A stretch of DNA of 64,000 nt from Sphingomonas sp. QA11 (GCF_028473665.1 NZ_CP098774.1:3624501-3688500), one strand, 5' to 3'; numbered from the stretch's first letter, positions 33,364-43,165 are shown. Program-made: numbers and translations. Notes: generated by a model from the letters alone, not told the origin.

Positions 33364-34284
33364 TCAAGTCCCTAATCCGAGAGAGGCGGATTGGTCCGTC
33401 CCGGCCTGAAGACGGGCGACGACAGATTCCAGCGAGCCGCGCCAATCGGGGAGCGCGACACCGTGGACGGTCGCGAGATGGCGGCAATCGAGCCGGGAAT
33501 TAGCCGGTCGCGGGGCGGGTGTCGGATAATCGGCGGTCATGATCCGACGAACACTGGTCCTGCCTCCCCCATGCGCGCCCGAAGCGGCGAAGATGGCCTC
33601 CGCGAAATCCGCCCAGCTTGCCTCACCCTGCGCCGTCATGTGGAAGACCCCGCGCAACACCGGATCGGCATCGGCCACGAGATTGGCGACGACGCTCAGG
33701 ATACCGTCGGCGATGTCGAGCGCGCTCGTAGGATTGCCGATCTGGTCGGTCACCACGGACACCTCGTCACGATCACCGGCGAGGCGAAGCATCGTTTTGA
33801 CGAAGTTCGTGCCGAACGGACTATAGACCCACGCCACGCGCAGGATAGCGCTGTTGTCGGCGTACGCACGCACTTCCTCCTCACCCGCGAGCTTCGAGGC
33901 ACCATAAGTGTTAGTCGGCCCGGTCGGGTCGGTCTCGACATAGGGGCGGTCGAGCCGGCCGTCGAAGACATAGTCGGTCGAAACATGGACCAGCGGTACG
34001 CCTAGCTTGGCGGCGGCTCGCGCCACCGCGCCGGCTCCACCAGCGTTGATCGCGAAGGCTAGATCGCGCTCGCTCTCGGCGTTGTCCACCGCCGTATGCG
34101 CGGCCGCGTTGACGATCACATCGGGACTTGCAGCCTCAAGCGCCGCGTAAACGGCCCCGTCATCCGGCGCGGCGAGATCAAGGTCGGGCGGCCCCACCGC
34201 GATCACCTGATGGCCGGTTGCCGGCCCGCGCTCCATCATGGAGAGTACGAGTTGCCCCGGCCCACCAACCACCACAATCTTCAT
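33364..34284 (-). CDS. rmlD: dTDP-4-dehydrorhamnose reductase
   Basis: A 306-residue NADPH-dependent reductase giving dTDP-L-rhamnose. It has the N-terminal Rossmann motif VVVGGPGQLV, NAAAHTAVDNAES, VHVSTDYVFDG, the YGASKLAGE Tyr-Lys site and a C-terminal substrate part (PTPAPRPANSRLDC). Its ATG overlaps the rmlB stop as ATGA. Gene order C-B-D-A on one strand is a compact operon. The nucleotide motif reads GGPGQL where many homologues have GGxGQLG; otherwise nothing is unusual. Confidence 0.96.
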   Translation of the reverse strand: MKIVVVGGPGQLVLSMMERGPATGHQVIAVGPPDLDLAAPDDGAVYAALEAASPDVIVNAAAHTAVDNAESERDLAFAINAGGAGAVARAAAKLGVPLVHVSTDYVFDGRLDRPYVETDPTGPTNTYGASKLAGEEEVRAYADNSAILRVAWVYSPFGTNFVKTMLRLAGDRDEVSVVTDQIGNPTSALDIADGILSVVANLVADADPVLRGVFHMTAQGEASWADFAEAIFAASGAHGGGRTSVRRIMTADYPTPAPRPANSRLDCRHLATVHGVALPDWRGSLESVVARLQAGTDQSASLGLGT

Positions 34285-35339
34285 CCCTTGGCGTCCTGCG
34301 TCAACCCGAGCCGCTCACCGTCATAGCGTTCTCGCAGAGGCCGCCACCACCAGTCATTGTCGAGATACCAACGCACGGTCTTTGCGATCCCCGTATCGAA
34401 TGTTTCCTGGGCCTTCCAACCTAGCTCGCTCTCGAGCCGGGTGGCGTCGATCGCGTAACGCGCATCATGTCCCGGCCGGTCACTGACAAAGGTGATCAGA
34501 CGATCATGAGGAGCCCCCGTCGGCACCAAATCGTCAAGCACCGCACAAATGCGGCGTACCACATCGATATTACGCCGTTCGTTGCGGCCGCCAACATTAT
34601 AAGTCTCGCCCGGAAGCCCCTTTTCAGCAACGAGATCGAGCGCGCGCGCATGGTCTTCAACATATAACCAGTCACGCACGTTTTCCCCCGCACCATAAAC
34701 GGGCAACGGCCGGCCGGCGAGCGCGTTGAGAATGGTGAGCGGAATCAGCTTCTCGGGAAAGTGATAGGGTCCGTAATTGTTGGAGCAGTTCGAAACGAGG
34801 ACCGGCAGACCATAGGTCCGCGCCCAAGCCTTGGCGAGATGATCGGAGGCCGCCTTGGAGGCCGAGTAAGGCGAGCTGGGATCATAGGGCGTCGTTTCCT
34901 GAAACAGGCCCTCGTCGCCGAGTGAACCATAAACCTCGTCGGTTGAGACGTGGAGGAAGCGGAAGTTCGCCTTCGCTAAGTCCTCAAGCCCGTTCCAATA
35001 GCCTCGTGCGGCCTCGAGCAGGGTAAAGGTGCCGACGACGTTGGTCTGGATGAAATCGGCAGCGCCCGTGATCGAACGATCGACATGGCTCTCGGCCGCG
35101 AGATGCATGATCCGGTCGGGACAGAAGCTCGCGAGGGCCTGGTCCATCGCGGCGCGATCCCGGATGTCGGCTTTCACGAAGCGGTAGTTCGGCTTGCCCT
35201 CGACAGCGCGGAGTGATGCCTCGCAGCCGGCATAAGTAAGGACATCGAGGATGAGCACCTCATAACCCTTTTCGAGCACGAGATACCGCACGAGGGCGGA
35301 GCCAATGAAGCCGGCGCCGCCGGTGACGATCACGCGCAT
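34281..35339 (-). CDS. rmlB: dTDP-glucose 4,6-dehydratase
   Basis: A 352-residue NAD-dependent extended SDR converting dTDP-glucose to dTDP-4-keto-6-deoxyglucose. It shows VTGGAGFIGSALVRYL, LAAESHVDRSI, HVSTDEVYGSLG, PYSASKAASDH with the Tyr-Lys pair, and NCSNNYGPYHFPEKLIPL. Its start overlaps the rmlC stop by 10 bases, and its stop overlaps rmlD (ATGA). Confidence 0.97.
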   Translation of the reverse strand: MRVIVTGGAGFIGSALVRYLVLEKGYEVLILDVLTYAGCEASLRAVEGKPNYRFVKADIRDRAAMDQALASFCPDRIMHLAAESHVDRSITGAADFIQTNVVGTFTLLEAARGYWNGLEDLAKANFRFLHVSTDEVYGSLGDEGLFQETTPYDPSSPYSASKAASDHLAKAWARTYGLPVLVSNCSNNYGPYHFPEKLIPLTILNALAGRPLPVYGAGENVRDWLYVEDHARALDLVAEKGLPGETYNVGGRNERRNIDVVRRICAVLDDLVPTGAPHDRLITFVSDRPGHDARYAIDATRLESELGWKAQETFDTGIAKTVRWYLDNDWWWRPLRERYDGERLGLTQDAKG

Positions 35340-35908
35340 GGGACTGAATCACTCCAGGTGAAATAAGCGGCAAGGTCGGACAGGAACGGCTGCTCGCGGT
35401 CCTTGGCCGAGAGCGTCTCTGGGTCGGCGATATCGGGCCAAACGATGCCGATCGCCGGATCGTCCCAAGTGAGACCCTTGTCGTAGGCCGCGCTGTAATA
35501 GCCGGTGACCTTGTAGGAAATCACGGTGTTCGGCTCAAGCGAGCAAAAGCCGTGAGCGAAGCCGGGCGGCACCCATAGTTGCTTGCCATTCGCGGGAGTG
35601 AGGGTCTCACCGACCCACTGGCCGAAGGTAGGCGACCCCTGCCGAATATCGACCACGGCATCGAATAGCGCGCCAGCGATGCAGCGCACGAGCTTGCCTT
35701 GCGGATGGGGCCCGGACTGGAAGTGCAGGCCACGCACCGTGCCGGCCTTGACGCTCAGCGATTCATTGTCCTGCACAAAGGGGTGGTCGCCAACATGCTC
35801 GGCGAAAAGGTCAGCCCTAAACGTCTCGACGAAATAACCGCGCTCGTCGCCAACACGCCGGGGGACGATGAGCTTGAGACCAGGAATGGGGAGCGAGGTG
35901 ATTTCCAT
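35330..35908 (-). CDS. rmlC: dTDP-4-dehydrorhamnose 3,5-epimerase
   Basis: A 192-residue cupin-fold epimerase, first gene of the dTDP-rhamnose operon. It has PRRVGDERGYFVETFR, VRGLHFQ with the catalytic His, KLVRCIAGALFDAVVDIRQGS and VPPGFAHGFCSLE. The ATG at 35908 follows AAGGGAAA, a fair ribosome site; longer frames start in non-coding sequence. The 291 bases between this start and kpsE (36200) must hold the divergent promoters of both operons; I see no clear operator there. Confidence 0.96.
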   Translation of the reverse strand: MEITSLPIPGLKLIVPRRVGDERGYFVETFRADLFAEHVGDHPFVQDNESLSVKAGTVRGLHFQSGPHPQGKLVRCIAGALFDAVVDIRQGSPTFGQWVGETLTPANGKQLWVPPGFAHGFCSLEPNTVISYKVTGYYSAAYDKGLTWDDPAIGIVWPDIADPETLSAKDREQPFLSDLAAYFTWSDSVPCA

Positions 35909-36199
35909 GATTTTCCCTTGGAACACGTGGGAGACAGCGCATTGATCGTCCACTGTGTCCAGCCTCGACGCGAGATCGCAGTCAAGACCATCATGGGATA
36001 GCTGGCCGATGAGAGGCATTGGATAAGTCGCTTCACGCCACCCCTTGCCGGGCCTGTCATGCGGTAGGCGGCCAGCATCGGTCCGTCTCGGCGTACTTGC
36101 GCGCCGCAGCATGTTGGCCTAGCGCGACCGTCGAATGCGCCAGCACATCCACTGACACATATTCTATCTGCATCAAGTTCTATATGCCATGAAGGTTTT

Positions 36200-37363
36200 A
36201 TGAACGTCGAACAATCGTTCCTGATCGAGGCGAAGATACCCGAGCGTCGATCCGTGTTCTCGGCATGGCTGATAAAGCGGCGCTGGTTCATTATCTGTGT
36301 CATCGTGCCAACGATCCTCGCGACCATTTATTATGGCCTGATCGCTTCCGATATCTACACCTCCGAGTCGCGTTTCGTCATCAAAAGTCCGGATCAGAAG
36401 CGAGCCCAATCGGCCACGCTCGCCAATATCATCCAGACCACGGGCCTGTCGGGCGGGCAGGAGCAAACGAACGAGGTCCTCGCCTTCGTTCGATCCCGCG
36501 GCGCGCTGAAATCGCTGGAGCAGAATCCCGGCTTCCGTAGCAGGTTCGCCTCGTCGCAAACCGATGCTCTTTCGCGCTTTCCGCAGCCGTTTTCGAACGA
36601 CAGCTTCGAAGGCTTGTTCAAATATTACGGCAAGATGGTTGATGCCCGTCTCGATAGCGAGACAGGGATGGCGGTGATTACAGTCAAGGCCTTCACTGCT
36701 AAGGACGCCTACGAGATCAATCGCCAGTTACTGGGGCTGAGCGAGGGATTGGTCAATCGGCTAAACAACCGCGCGCAGGCGAACGGTATTGCCGAAGCTG
36801 TCAAGCAGGTGGATCTGGCGACCGATCGGGCCAAGCGGGCTCGCTTGGCCTTGGGAGCATATCGCAACCAGCAGGAACTCATTGATCCGAGCAAACAGGC
36901 TATGGGAGTTCTCGAAATCGCCAACTCGTTGACGGCCCAGCGCTCGGCGCTGCAGGTTCAGCTAGAGTTGATGCAGCGGGTGGCCCCCAGAAATCCCGCC
37001 ATTCCGGAACTACGCAACCGGATCCAGGCGATCTCCGGCCAGATCGCATCGCAGGATAGCCGCGTGGTTGGGACCGACAGTGGTATCGCATCGAAATTGG
37101 GGGGATATGAGAATCTCCTCGTCGAACAGGAATTTGCAACCAAGAGCCTCGATGCCGCCAACGCAGGCCTCGTGCAGGCCCGCGCCGAGGCACAACGTCA
37201 GCAATTCTATCTTGAACGCGTTGTCGACCCGAACGTGCCTGACATGCCGCTGCTGCCCCACCGTATCCTCAATATCATCGTGATCGCCGCGTGCGCCATC
37301 TGCCTCTATTTCATCGGCTGGATGTTCACGGTCGGCATTCTCGAACACGCCTCGGACGAATAA
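36200..37363 (+). CDS. kpsE: Capsule export inner-membrane protein KpsE
   Basis: A 387-residue polysaccharide co-polymerase (PCP-3 type) that spans the periplasm and links the KpsMT transporter to the outer-membrane channel. There is one N-terminal helix (about 31-51, FIICVIVPTILATIYYGLI), a periplasmic coiled-coil region (about 190-330), and the family C-terminus VVDPNVPDMPLLPHRIL followed by a second helix (about 358-378). It is the first gene of kpsE-M-T; kpsM starts two bases after its stop. Confidence 0.95.
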   Translation: MNVEQSFLIEAKIPERRSVFSAWLIKRRWFIICVIVPTILATIYYGLIASDIYTSESRFVIKSPDQKRAQSATLANIIQTTGLSGGQEQTNEVLAFVRSRGALKSLEQNPGFRSRFASSQTDALSRFPQPFSNDSFEGLFKYYGKMVDARLDSETGMAVITVKAFTAKDAYEINRQLLGLSEGLVNRLNNRAQANGIAEAVKQVDLATDRAKRARLALGAYRNQQELIDPSKQAMGVLEIANSLTAQRSALQVQLELMQRVAPRNPAIPELRNRIQAISGQIASQDSRVVGTDSGIASKLGGYENLLVEQEFATKSLDAANAGLVQARAEAQRQQFYLERVVDPNVPDMPLLPHRILNIIVIAACAICLYFIGWMFTVGILEHASDE

Positions 37364-37365
37364 CC

Positions 37366-38163
37366 ATGTTGGTCGCCGGCTCAAGCAAGCTTCGCAAGGG
37401 ATGGTCAGCCCAAATCCGCGTGATTCACGCACTCATGATCCGCGAGCTGACCACACGGTTCGGACGGGACAATATCGGCTTCTTGTGGATCATGGTCGAG
37501 CCACTGATGTTCGCGGTCCTCGTCGCATTGATCTGGCGCGTGTCAAAGGGGCCTGAAGAACACGGTGTGAGCGTCGTGGCGTTTGTGGTGTCTGGCTATA
37601 TCCCGATTACCCTGTTTCGACACTGCGTCAACCGAAGTGTCGCCGTATTCTCCGCCAACAGCGGCCTTCTATATCACCGACAAATTAAAATATTGGATTT
37701 CATTTTCTCTCGATTCATCATCGAGTTCGTTGGCGGGATGATGGCTTATTTATTTGCCGCCCTCATTTTGATATGGATTGGCGAGTTTCCTATTCCCGCC
37801 GATATGGGATTGTTAATTGCGGGATGGTGCGTTTATTCTTTTTTTTGCCTTTCACTCTGCCTTGTTATTGGCCCCCTCTCTGAAATATCTGAGGTGCTGG
37901 AAAAACTGGTCCCCGTCACTACGTACGTCATGATCCCAGTTTCTGGATTGCCTTACATGGTGTCCTGGATGACGCCGGATGTGCGGGATCTCCTACTTTA
38001 CTCGCCCTTCGTGAACGGCATGGAGATGATGCGCAAGGGGCTTTGGGGGGAAGCTGTTACCGCCTACTACGATGTCTGGAATCCCTTGATCTGCTCGATG
38101 GTACTTACCCTGATCGGACTTACCCTATGCCGCCGCGTGCGACGGACACTTGCGGTCGAATGA
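37366..38163 (+). CDS. kpsM: Capsule polysaccharide ABC transporter permease KpsM
   Basis: A 265-residue ABC-2 permease that exports the finished lipid-linked capsule chain. The amphipathic N-terminus IRVIHALMIRELTTRFGRDN, with IGFLWIMVEPLMF and then six predicted helices, is typical. The short re-entrant region near GLPYMVSWMTPDVRDLLLYS is also of KpsM type. The ATG at 37366 follows the kpsE stop closely, and the stop overlaps kpsT as ATGA. Confidence 0.96.
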   Translation: MLVAGSSKLRKGWSAQIRVIHALMIRELTTRFGRDNIGFLWIMVEPLMFAVLVALIWRVSKGPEEHGVSVVAFVVSGYIPITLFRHCVNRSVAVFSANSGLLYHRQIKILDFIFSRFIIEFVGGMMAYLFAALILIWIGEFPIPADMGLLIAGWCVYSFFCLSLCLVIGPLSEISEVLEKLVPVTTYVMIPVSGLPYMVSWMTPDVRDLLLYSPFVNGMEMMRKGLWGEAVTAYYDVWNPLICSMVLTLIGLTLCRRVRRTLAVE

Positions 38164-38807
38164 TTACGTGTCAAAACATCTACAAGAGCTACACGCACGG
38201 CTCGCAGCGCAAACAGGTCCTGAACGGCGTGAATCTCGTCGTCCAACCGGGTGAGCGTATTGGATTGCTGGGGCGCAACGGAGCCGGCAAGAGTACGCTC
38301 ATCAAGCTGATCGGCGGCGTGGAAATGCCGACGTCAGGCAAGATTACGCGCAACATGACCGTGTCATGGCCCCTGGGCTTTGGTGGCGGCTTTCAGGGCA
38401 GCTTGACGGGCTATGACAATGCCCGCTTCATAGCGCGTATCTACGGGCGTGATTATGATGACACCCGAATCTTCGTTGAGGATTTTACGGAGCTAGGGCG
38501 TCAGTTGAAAATGCCGGTGAAGACCTATTCATCAGGCATGCGCGCGCGCTTGGCTTTTGCATTGTCACTGGCAATCGAATTCGATTGCTATCTGATTGAT
38601 GAGGTGATTCTTGTTGGCGATCAGAATTTCTTCCGGAAGTGCCAATACGAGTTGCTCGAAAAACGAGGTGACCGAGCCATGGTACTGGCCTCGCATAGTA
38701 CGGATGTCATACGAAACATTTGTAGCAGGGCAATCGTCATTCACAATGGCCAGGTAAATATTCACGATGACGTAAATCGAGCGATAGACATTTACGGCAA
38801 CCTCTAG
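38160..38807 (+). CDS. kpsT: Capsule polysaccharide ABC transporter ATPase KpsT
   Basis: A 215-residue ATPase that drives capsule export. Walker A is GRNGAGKST (about 45-53), the signature segment is YSSGMRARLAFALSLAIE and Walker B is CYLIDEVILVGD. The form VSWPLGFGGGFQGSLTGYDN is typical of KpsT. The start is ATG 38160, overlapping the kpsM stop. Chains exported this way are assembled in the cytoplasm, so polymerising transferases should be among the glycosyltransferases nearby. Confidence 0.96.
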   Translation: MITCQNIYKSYTHGSQRKQVLNGVNLVVQPGERIGLLGRNGAGKSTLIKLIGGVEMPTSGKITRNMTVSWPLGFGGGFQGSLTGYDNARFIARIYGRDYDDTRIFVEDFTELGRQLKMPVKTYSSGMRARLAFALSLAIEFDCYLIDEVILVGDQNFFRKCQYELLEKRGDRAMVLASHSTDVIRNICSRAIVIHNGQVNIHDDVNRAIDIYGNL

Positions 38808-39660
38808 CGCGAGACGGAGCGGCATCGACTTGTGATTGCGTTTCGCGCTGAAGATTAAGATTGCGACAGGTGACAATACCTATTCTAGCATCCTATAGAC
38901 ATTCGAGACTTGACAAACCGCCCATTAAGGCCCTTCGGGTTTGCCAAAGTAAATATCATGTAAATGACCTTGAGTATTATTTAAAGATTTTCAAAAAATA
39001 TTCTACAGAGCACACTCGCGGCGGATTGGTAAACATGCTCTCCTTCTGATGAATAGACCAACCGACACTAGAAGAAAATTACGATGCCTTAGCACGCACA
39101 CATACAATGAGCGGGGTGTTAACAGAAATTTCACTTGGATATGCCGGATCTCAAACCACATCTGGGGCTTTGATGCCGAAAACCCCAAGCAGACACATAG
39201 AGTTATCAAAAACTGTATGAAAAGGAGATCATCGACGTGTGGCCAATGATGCTGGAGGACTCGATCCTGCTGACCCATTTCAAGGCGAAGCCAATCCATG
39301 CACACGACGCCTTTGCCAGATCGGCCCTCAATTTTGTACTAAGGAAGTCCTAACTTCTAAAGAGATGATTTACAGAATCGCCTGCGTATGCAGTACCTGT
39401 TTGCACCGACCTATCCGGTGGTGGCACCCGGTCCGTACGCGAGCATCATCTGCATCCAACAATGCACCCTAGATCCGATTTCCTTATGTGGACTGCGAGC
39501 CCAGGCAGGGCGCGACATGCTATCTCGGGCAAGCACCGGAGGGAGTTAAAGGGAATCAAACTCGCGACACATACCATTCCAGCCCACCTTAACGTAGCCG
39601 TCAAACTGTCCGAACGACCACTTCAAACGTCGCCAGCTTGGGCTGAAAAGTGGAATTACA
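38808..39660. other. 853-base gap with decayed coding fragments
   Basis: No intact gene. Composition is more AT-rich than the surroundings up to about 39230. A possible hairpin, AGCGCGAGAC (38806-38815) with GTTTCGCGCT (38840-38849), follows kpsT but lacks a T-run. Two plus-strand pieces look protein-like: 39049-39249 (with ISNHIWGFDAENPKQ) and, after a change of frame near 39213, 39201-39353 (with YEKEIIDVWPMMLED and HAHDAFARSALNFV). A third short frame, 39388-39549, begins MQYLFAPTYPVV. These may be remains of one or more capsule genes; I do not recognise a family. Confidence 0.5.
39201..39353 (+). pseudogene. Possible 3' remnant of an unidentified gene
   Basis: A 50-codon open frame with no start (preceded by TAG) that reads as ordered protein, YEKEIIDVWPMMLED ... 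ILLTHFKAKPIHAHDAFARS ... LNFVLRKS, then a stop. An overlapping upstream frame ends in NPKQTHRVIKNCMKR, so a single frameshift near 39213 would join them. The family is not recognised. Confidence 0.35.
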
Positions 39661-41982
39661 ATGATTAAGCTGTGCCTAATTGCTCCGGAACTTGCCCCAT
39701 TTACGACGGGCGGAATCGGCGTTTTGCTTCATAATCTTATTCGGGAATATGAAGATTCAAATGTCGAATTCCATGTGCTGGCAATCGAAGACTGGCAGGT
39801 CGTTGACATCGCGTTCAAGCAAACCTTCCCGAACGCAACGCTATGGAAAATGTCCAATTTTTCGGAAGAGTCGCACCCTGCTCGGAAACCGCCACAATGG
39901 GCATTCACCACCCACCCTTCGCATTATAAGTCATATCAGATCGCCGGCGCGCTAAACAAGATGGCCTTACAAGGGGTGAAGTTCGATATTGTCGAATTCC
40001 CCGACTGGGGCGGCCTCGCCTTTTGTTCGTGTCAGGAGAAACTACTCGGCGGTTGGGGCCATGGAGAAATCGCGATCAGGCTACATAGCACCGATTCCAT
40101 CCTCCGCGCGGGGCAGCCAGTCGCCGGGGGGGCTGGTACCGCACATTTGGCCGATCTGGAGCGCAAAGCGCTGCGAGATGCAGACATTGTCGTAGCCCAT
40201 CTAGGAGCCGTTGCCAAAGCGACGAAAGATCATTTCGGCTTCGATGATAGCTGGTCCCAAAAACTCCGAATTGATGCACCGCCTATCGCCATACAATCGC
40301 AAAAGGCAGCCGTGTCGTTCGACGCAGCTACTCCGATCTGCTTTCCCAGCAAAATTCAGGCGCTCAAAAGACCAGAGGTGTTCCTAAACGGAATGCTGGC
40401 TTTTCTGAACAGCACGCCAGAGTACCACGGCAATGTAATTTTCATGGCCCATCCCACGGACAATCGCCTGCGGGAACAACTCTTATCGCGTATACCGCCG
40501 CATCTGAAAAATCGGGTTTCCTTTTCTGCCAACATGGCGCCGACGGCAAGGACCGCCATGCTGGGTAGCGGGATTTGTGTATTCCCCTCGCCGTTCGAAA
40601 GCTTCTGCCTGACGGCCTACGAGGCCTCGGCGTTGGGCGGTTGGGTTGTGCTCAATCAAGACAACCCGGCGTTTTCCGAGCGAACGACTTGGACAGATAA
40701 TATTAATTGCCTCAAGTTTGACGGTACCGGACTCGGTCTCGCAGAGTGCTTGCATCGGGCATGGCAGGCCCGGAAGTCTTTGCGCATTTATCCAATGCAG
40801 CATGAAGCTGAGAAGGCGCCATATTGGCTGTCTGCGGCCCGCGACACCTTCCCAGACAAAATGCTGAATGGAAAGCCACCCCTCGTTTCTGTAGTTGTTC
40901 CTTATTTCAACATGGGAATGTATATCGAAAGGACCATAGAATCCATTTTTGCTTCAAGTTATTCCAACCTTGAGGTTATTATTATCGACGATTGCTCTAC
41001 GGATCGAGGCAGCCAGCTAACTATCAGAGAAATTCAGCGATCATCATCCTATGATCGCGTTAAGATTTTTACGACACCGGCGAATCTCGGCCTATCAGCA
41101 GCAAGAAATCTCGGGGTCCGAAATTCTCTCGGAAGGTACATCCTTACGCTCGATTCAGACGACACAATTCGTGATGATTTCATCGATGTCGCGGTAAGTG
41201 CGCTTGATAGCAATCAAGATTATTCTTTAGTTGTTCCACAAACGGCAATCATTTCTGATGAGAGCTCGCCATCTAGAATAGATGTAATTGATTATATATT
41301 GTTTGTCGGAGAATCTATACACGCCGGTGCATTTATAAATAGATTCTCTACAGCAACGAGTTTAGGGCGCAGAGAATTATATGAAGAATTTCCTTACGAT
41401 GAAAATCTAACATCCTACGAAGATTGGGATTTTTATCTAAGAGCATCGTCTGCCGGAAAGCGCTTTATTGTAACTAATGAAATATATTTCTATTATAGAC
41501 GACGCAATGACTCCATGATATCTCAAAATAATTACGAAAGTCACAATCGCAACCTCTCGCTCATGCGAGCAAAACAGCGTGTTCGCTGGGGGTGCTCCAT
41601 GATAGATATGAGCATCTTAACAGATGTAGAGGCTTATCAACGACAAATGCTGGACCATTCGGCGAGCTCCAGCGAAATGAGAGCAAAATGGATGCCCGCC
41701 TTGAAAGATGGCCATGCTCATGAACCTTGCTCCCGCCATGCGGTTGATGAATTTCAGGCCCAGTGTCTTTCCAGAATTTGGCCGAAGTTTATTTTAAAAC
41801 TCTACAATAATTACAAATTGAATCGAGTGATCGACGATTTGCGCCGGCACAGCACATTCGACTGTCAGTGGTACCTCGAGCAGTATCCGGACGTCGCGGC
41901 GGCCGGGATGGACCCGGCAAGGCATTTTATCCTGCATGGTCGGCGCGAGGGCAGACTTCCAAACAGCCGAGGCGCGTTATGA
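39661..41982 (+). CDS. Two-domain glycosyltransferase (GT4-like plus GT2)
   Basis: A 773-residue protein likely to add two sugars in capsule assembly. Residues about 1-390 are a GT-B fold transferase (LIAPELAPFTTGGIGVLLHN at the N-terminus and SPFESFCLTAYEASALGGWV at the donor site). Residues about 405-640 are a GT2 domain: VSVVVPYFNMGMYIERTIES, VIIIDDCSTDRGS, GLSAARNLGVRNSLGRYILT and LDSDDT as the DXD region, then SYEDWDFYLRAS. The C-terminal tail (about 730-768, YLEQYPDVAAAGMDPARHFI) is a module often found at the ends of glycan-synthesis proteins. The GT2 half uses AGA, ATA and TTA codons rare elsewhere here, a sign of transfer. Such double transferases can polymerise a repeat. Confidence 0.92.
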   Translation: MIKLCLIAPELAPFTTGGIGVLLHNLIREYEDSNVEFHVLAIEDWQVVDIAFKQTFPNATLWKMSNFSEESHPARKPPQWAFTTHPSHYKSYQIAGALNKMALQGVKFDIVEFPDWGGLAFCSCQEKLLGGWGHGEIAIRLHSTDSILRAGQPVAGGAGTAHLADLERKALRDADIVVAHLGAVAKATKDHFGFDDSWSQKLRIDAPPIAIQSQKAAVSFDAATPICFPSKIQALKRPEVFLNGMLAFLNSTPEYHGNVIFMAHPTDNRLREQLLSRIPPHLKNRVSFSANMAPTARTAMLGSGICVFPSPFESFCLTAYEASALGGWVVLNQDNPAFSERTTWTDNINCLKFDGTGLGLAECLHRAWQARKSLRIYPMQHEAEKAPYWLSAARDTFPDKMLNGKPPLVSVVVPYFNMGMYIERTIESIFASSYSNLEVIIIDDCSTDRGSQLTIREIQRSSSYDRVKIFTTPANLGLSAARNLGVRNSLGRYILTLDSDDTIRDDFIDVAVSALDSNQDYSLVVPQTAIISDESSPSRIDVIDYILFVGESIHAGAFINRFSTATSLGRRELYEEFPYDENLTSYEDWDFYLRASSAGKRFIVTNEIYFYYRRRNDSMISQNNYESHNRNLSLMRAKQRVRWGCSMIDMSILTDVEAYQRQMLDHSASSSEMRAKWMPALKDGHAHEPCSRHAVDEFQAQCLSRIWPKFILKLYNNYKLNRVIDDLRRHSTFDCQWYLEQYPDVAAAGMDPARHFILHGRREGRLPNSRGAL

Positions 41983-42181
41983 TGGGCTTCCCACACTGAC
42001 CGTATCGATCACGCTTCTTCCCCATACCTGAACCATCTTGCGCAGCGTCATCCGACATCCGCCGGTCAGGGTAGGCCATGTGCAGTGGCCGACATCCCCC
42101 CGCGAGAGGGCGACCTCGCATATCGAGATTCTCATGGGCATTCGACGGCCCCAAGAGGATTAGGAAGCCACCTCCTCGCAA

Positions 42182-43165
42182 TTATCCAAACAGGCGGCTC
42201 ATCATCCGGTGCGGGAGGGAGCGTCCTTTCCCTCCTCCTCGTCCGGTCCGGCCCACGCATCTTACCGCCTCGCCGAGATAGGCGTTCGGCCGCGGCTGGC
42301 CGTCGCTGATCGAGATGAGGTCGCGCAGGTGCAGGCGGCCCACGGCTTCGTCGGAGAAAGCTGGCGTGTAATAGATGCAATCATCGAAATAATAATGCGT
42401 CACCTGCGACCAGCGCGTCAGGCGTGGATCGCTCTGCCAACTGCCGCCGTGCAGCAGGTTGGCGCACCAGATCAGCGCCTGCCCTTTGCGCGGGACGAAG
42501 ACCTCCCGTTCGGCGCCATGGGCGTCGCACAATGCCTGCCAGGCCGGGCCATAGGGATCCTGAGCCGACTCCAGGGCACTGCCATAGCCGCGCCGCCCGA
42601 TCAGCGCGTTGGTTACGATCGGCCAGCGGTGCGAACCGGGGAGATAGAAGAGCGGCCCCGCTTCTGCGCTGATATCCTCCATCGCGAGCCACACGCCGCA
42701 CATGAATCGCTCCGGCAAACTTGAGAAATGGACCGAGTCCGAATGCGCGTCCTGCTGCGTCCCGACCGGGAAATTCAGCGTCTGGAACGGGAAAGCCGCC
42801 CGTCCGTAAAGCTTACTCAGCAGATCCAGCACCGCCTCATTGGCTGCGATTGCACGGACATCCTCGTCGAACTTCCACGCATCCTGGATTCGGTTTTCAC
42901 CACCCGTCTTGTCGCTGTGCGGATCGTCGAAATCGATACCGTAGCGGGGCGCAAGGTTCTGCAGGATGCGCGCGATCCGCTGATCCAGATCCGCGTCCGG
43001 GAAATCGAACACGGCATAGCCCTTTTCGTGCAGGCTGGTCCCAATTCGCTCTTCTTCTGCGGTCAGTCCCTGCGAAGCCTTTTGCAAGGGAAAGAGCGGG
43101 GATTCGATCAACGGCAAGCCCGGCAGAAGATTGATCACAGGAAACTCAGCCCTTCTGTTGCGCAT
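42182..43165 (-). CDS. Phytanoyl-CoA dioxygenase (PhyH) family protein
   Basis: A 327-residue protein resembling Fe(II)/2-oxoglutarate dioxygenases. The metal-binding HxD is HSD in QQDAHSDSVHFS, and a distal His with a following Arg is seen in ANLLHGGSWQSDPRLTRWSQ. FYLPGSHRWP is also typical. The reaction is unknown; hydroxylation of a sugar or lipid in the capsule is possible from context. It is the last gene of a minus-strand trio (GT2, DUF5672, PhyH), 37 bases after the DUF5672 gene. Confidence 0.88.
   Translation of the reverse strand: MRNRRAEFPVINLLPGLPLIESPLFPLQKASQGLTAEEERIGTSLHEKGYAVFDFPDADLDQRIARILQNLAPRYGIDFDDPHSDKTGGENRIQDAWKFDEDVRAIAANEAVLDLLSKLYGRAAFPFQTLNFPVGTQQDAHSDSVHFSSLPERFMCGVWLAMEDISAEAGPLFYLPGSHRWPIVTNALIGRRGYGSALESAQDPYGPAWQALCDAHGAEREVFVPRKGQALIWCANLLHGGSWQSDPRLTRWSQVTHYYFDDCIYYTPAFSDEAVGRLHLRDLISISDGQPRPNAYLGEAVRCVGRTGRGGGKGRSLPHRMMSRLFG

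Noticed and set aside
38806..38849. Inverted repeat after kpsT as a terminator
   Set aside because: The stem has a mismatch, a loop of about 24 bases and no T-run; kept only as a note in the gap entry.
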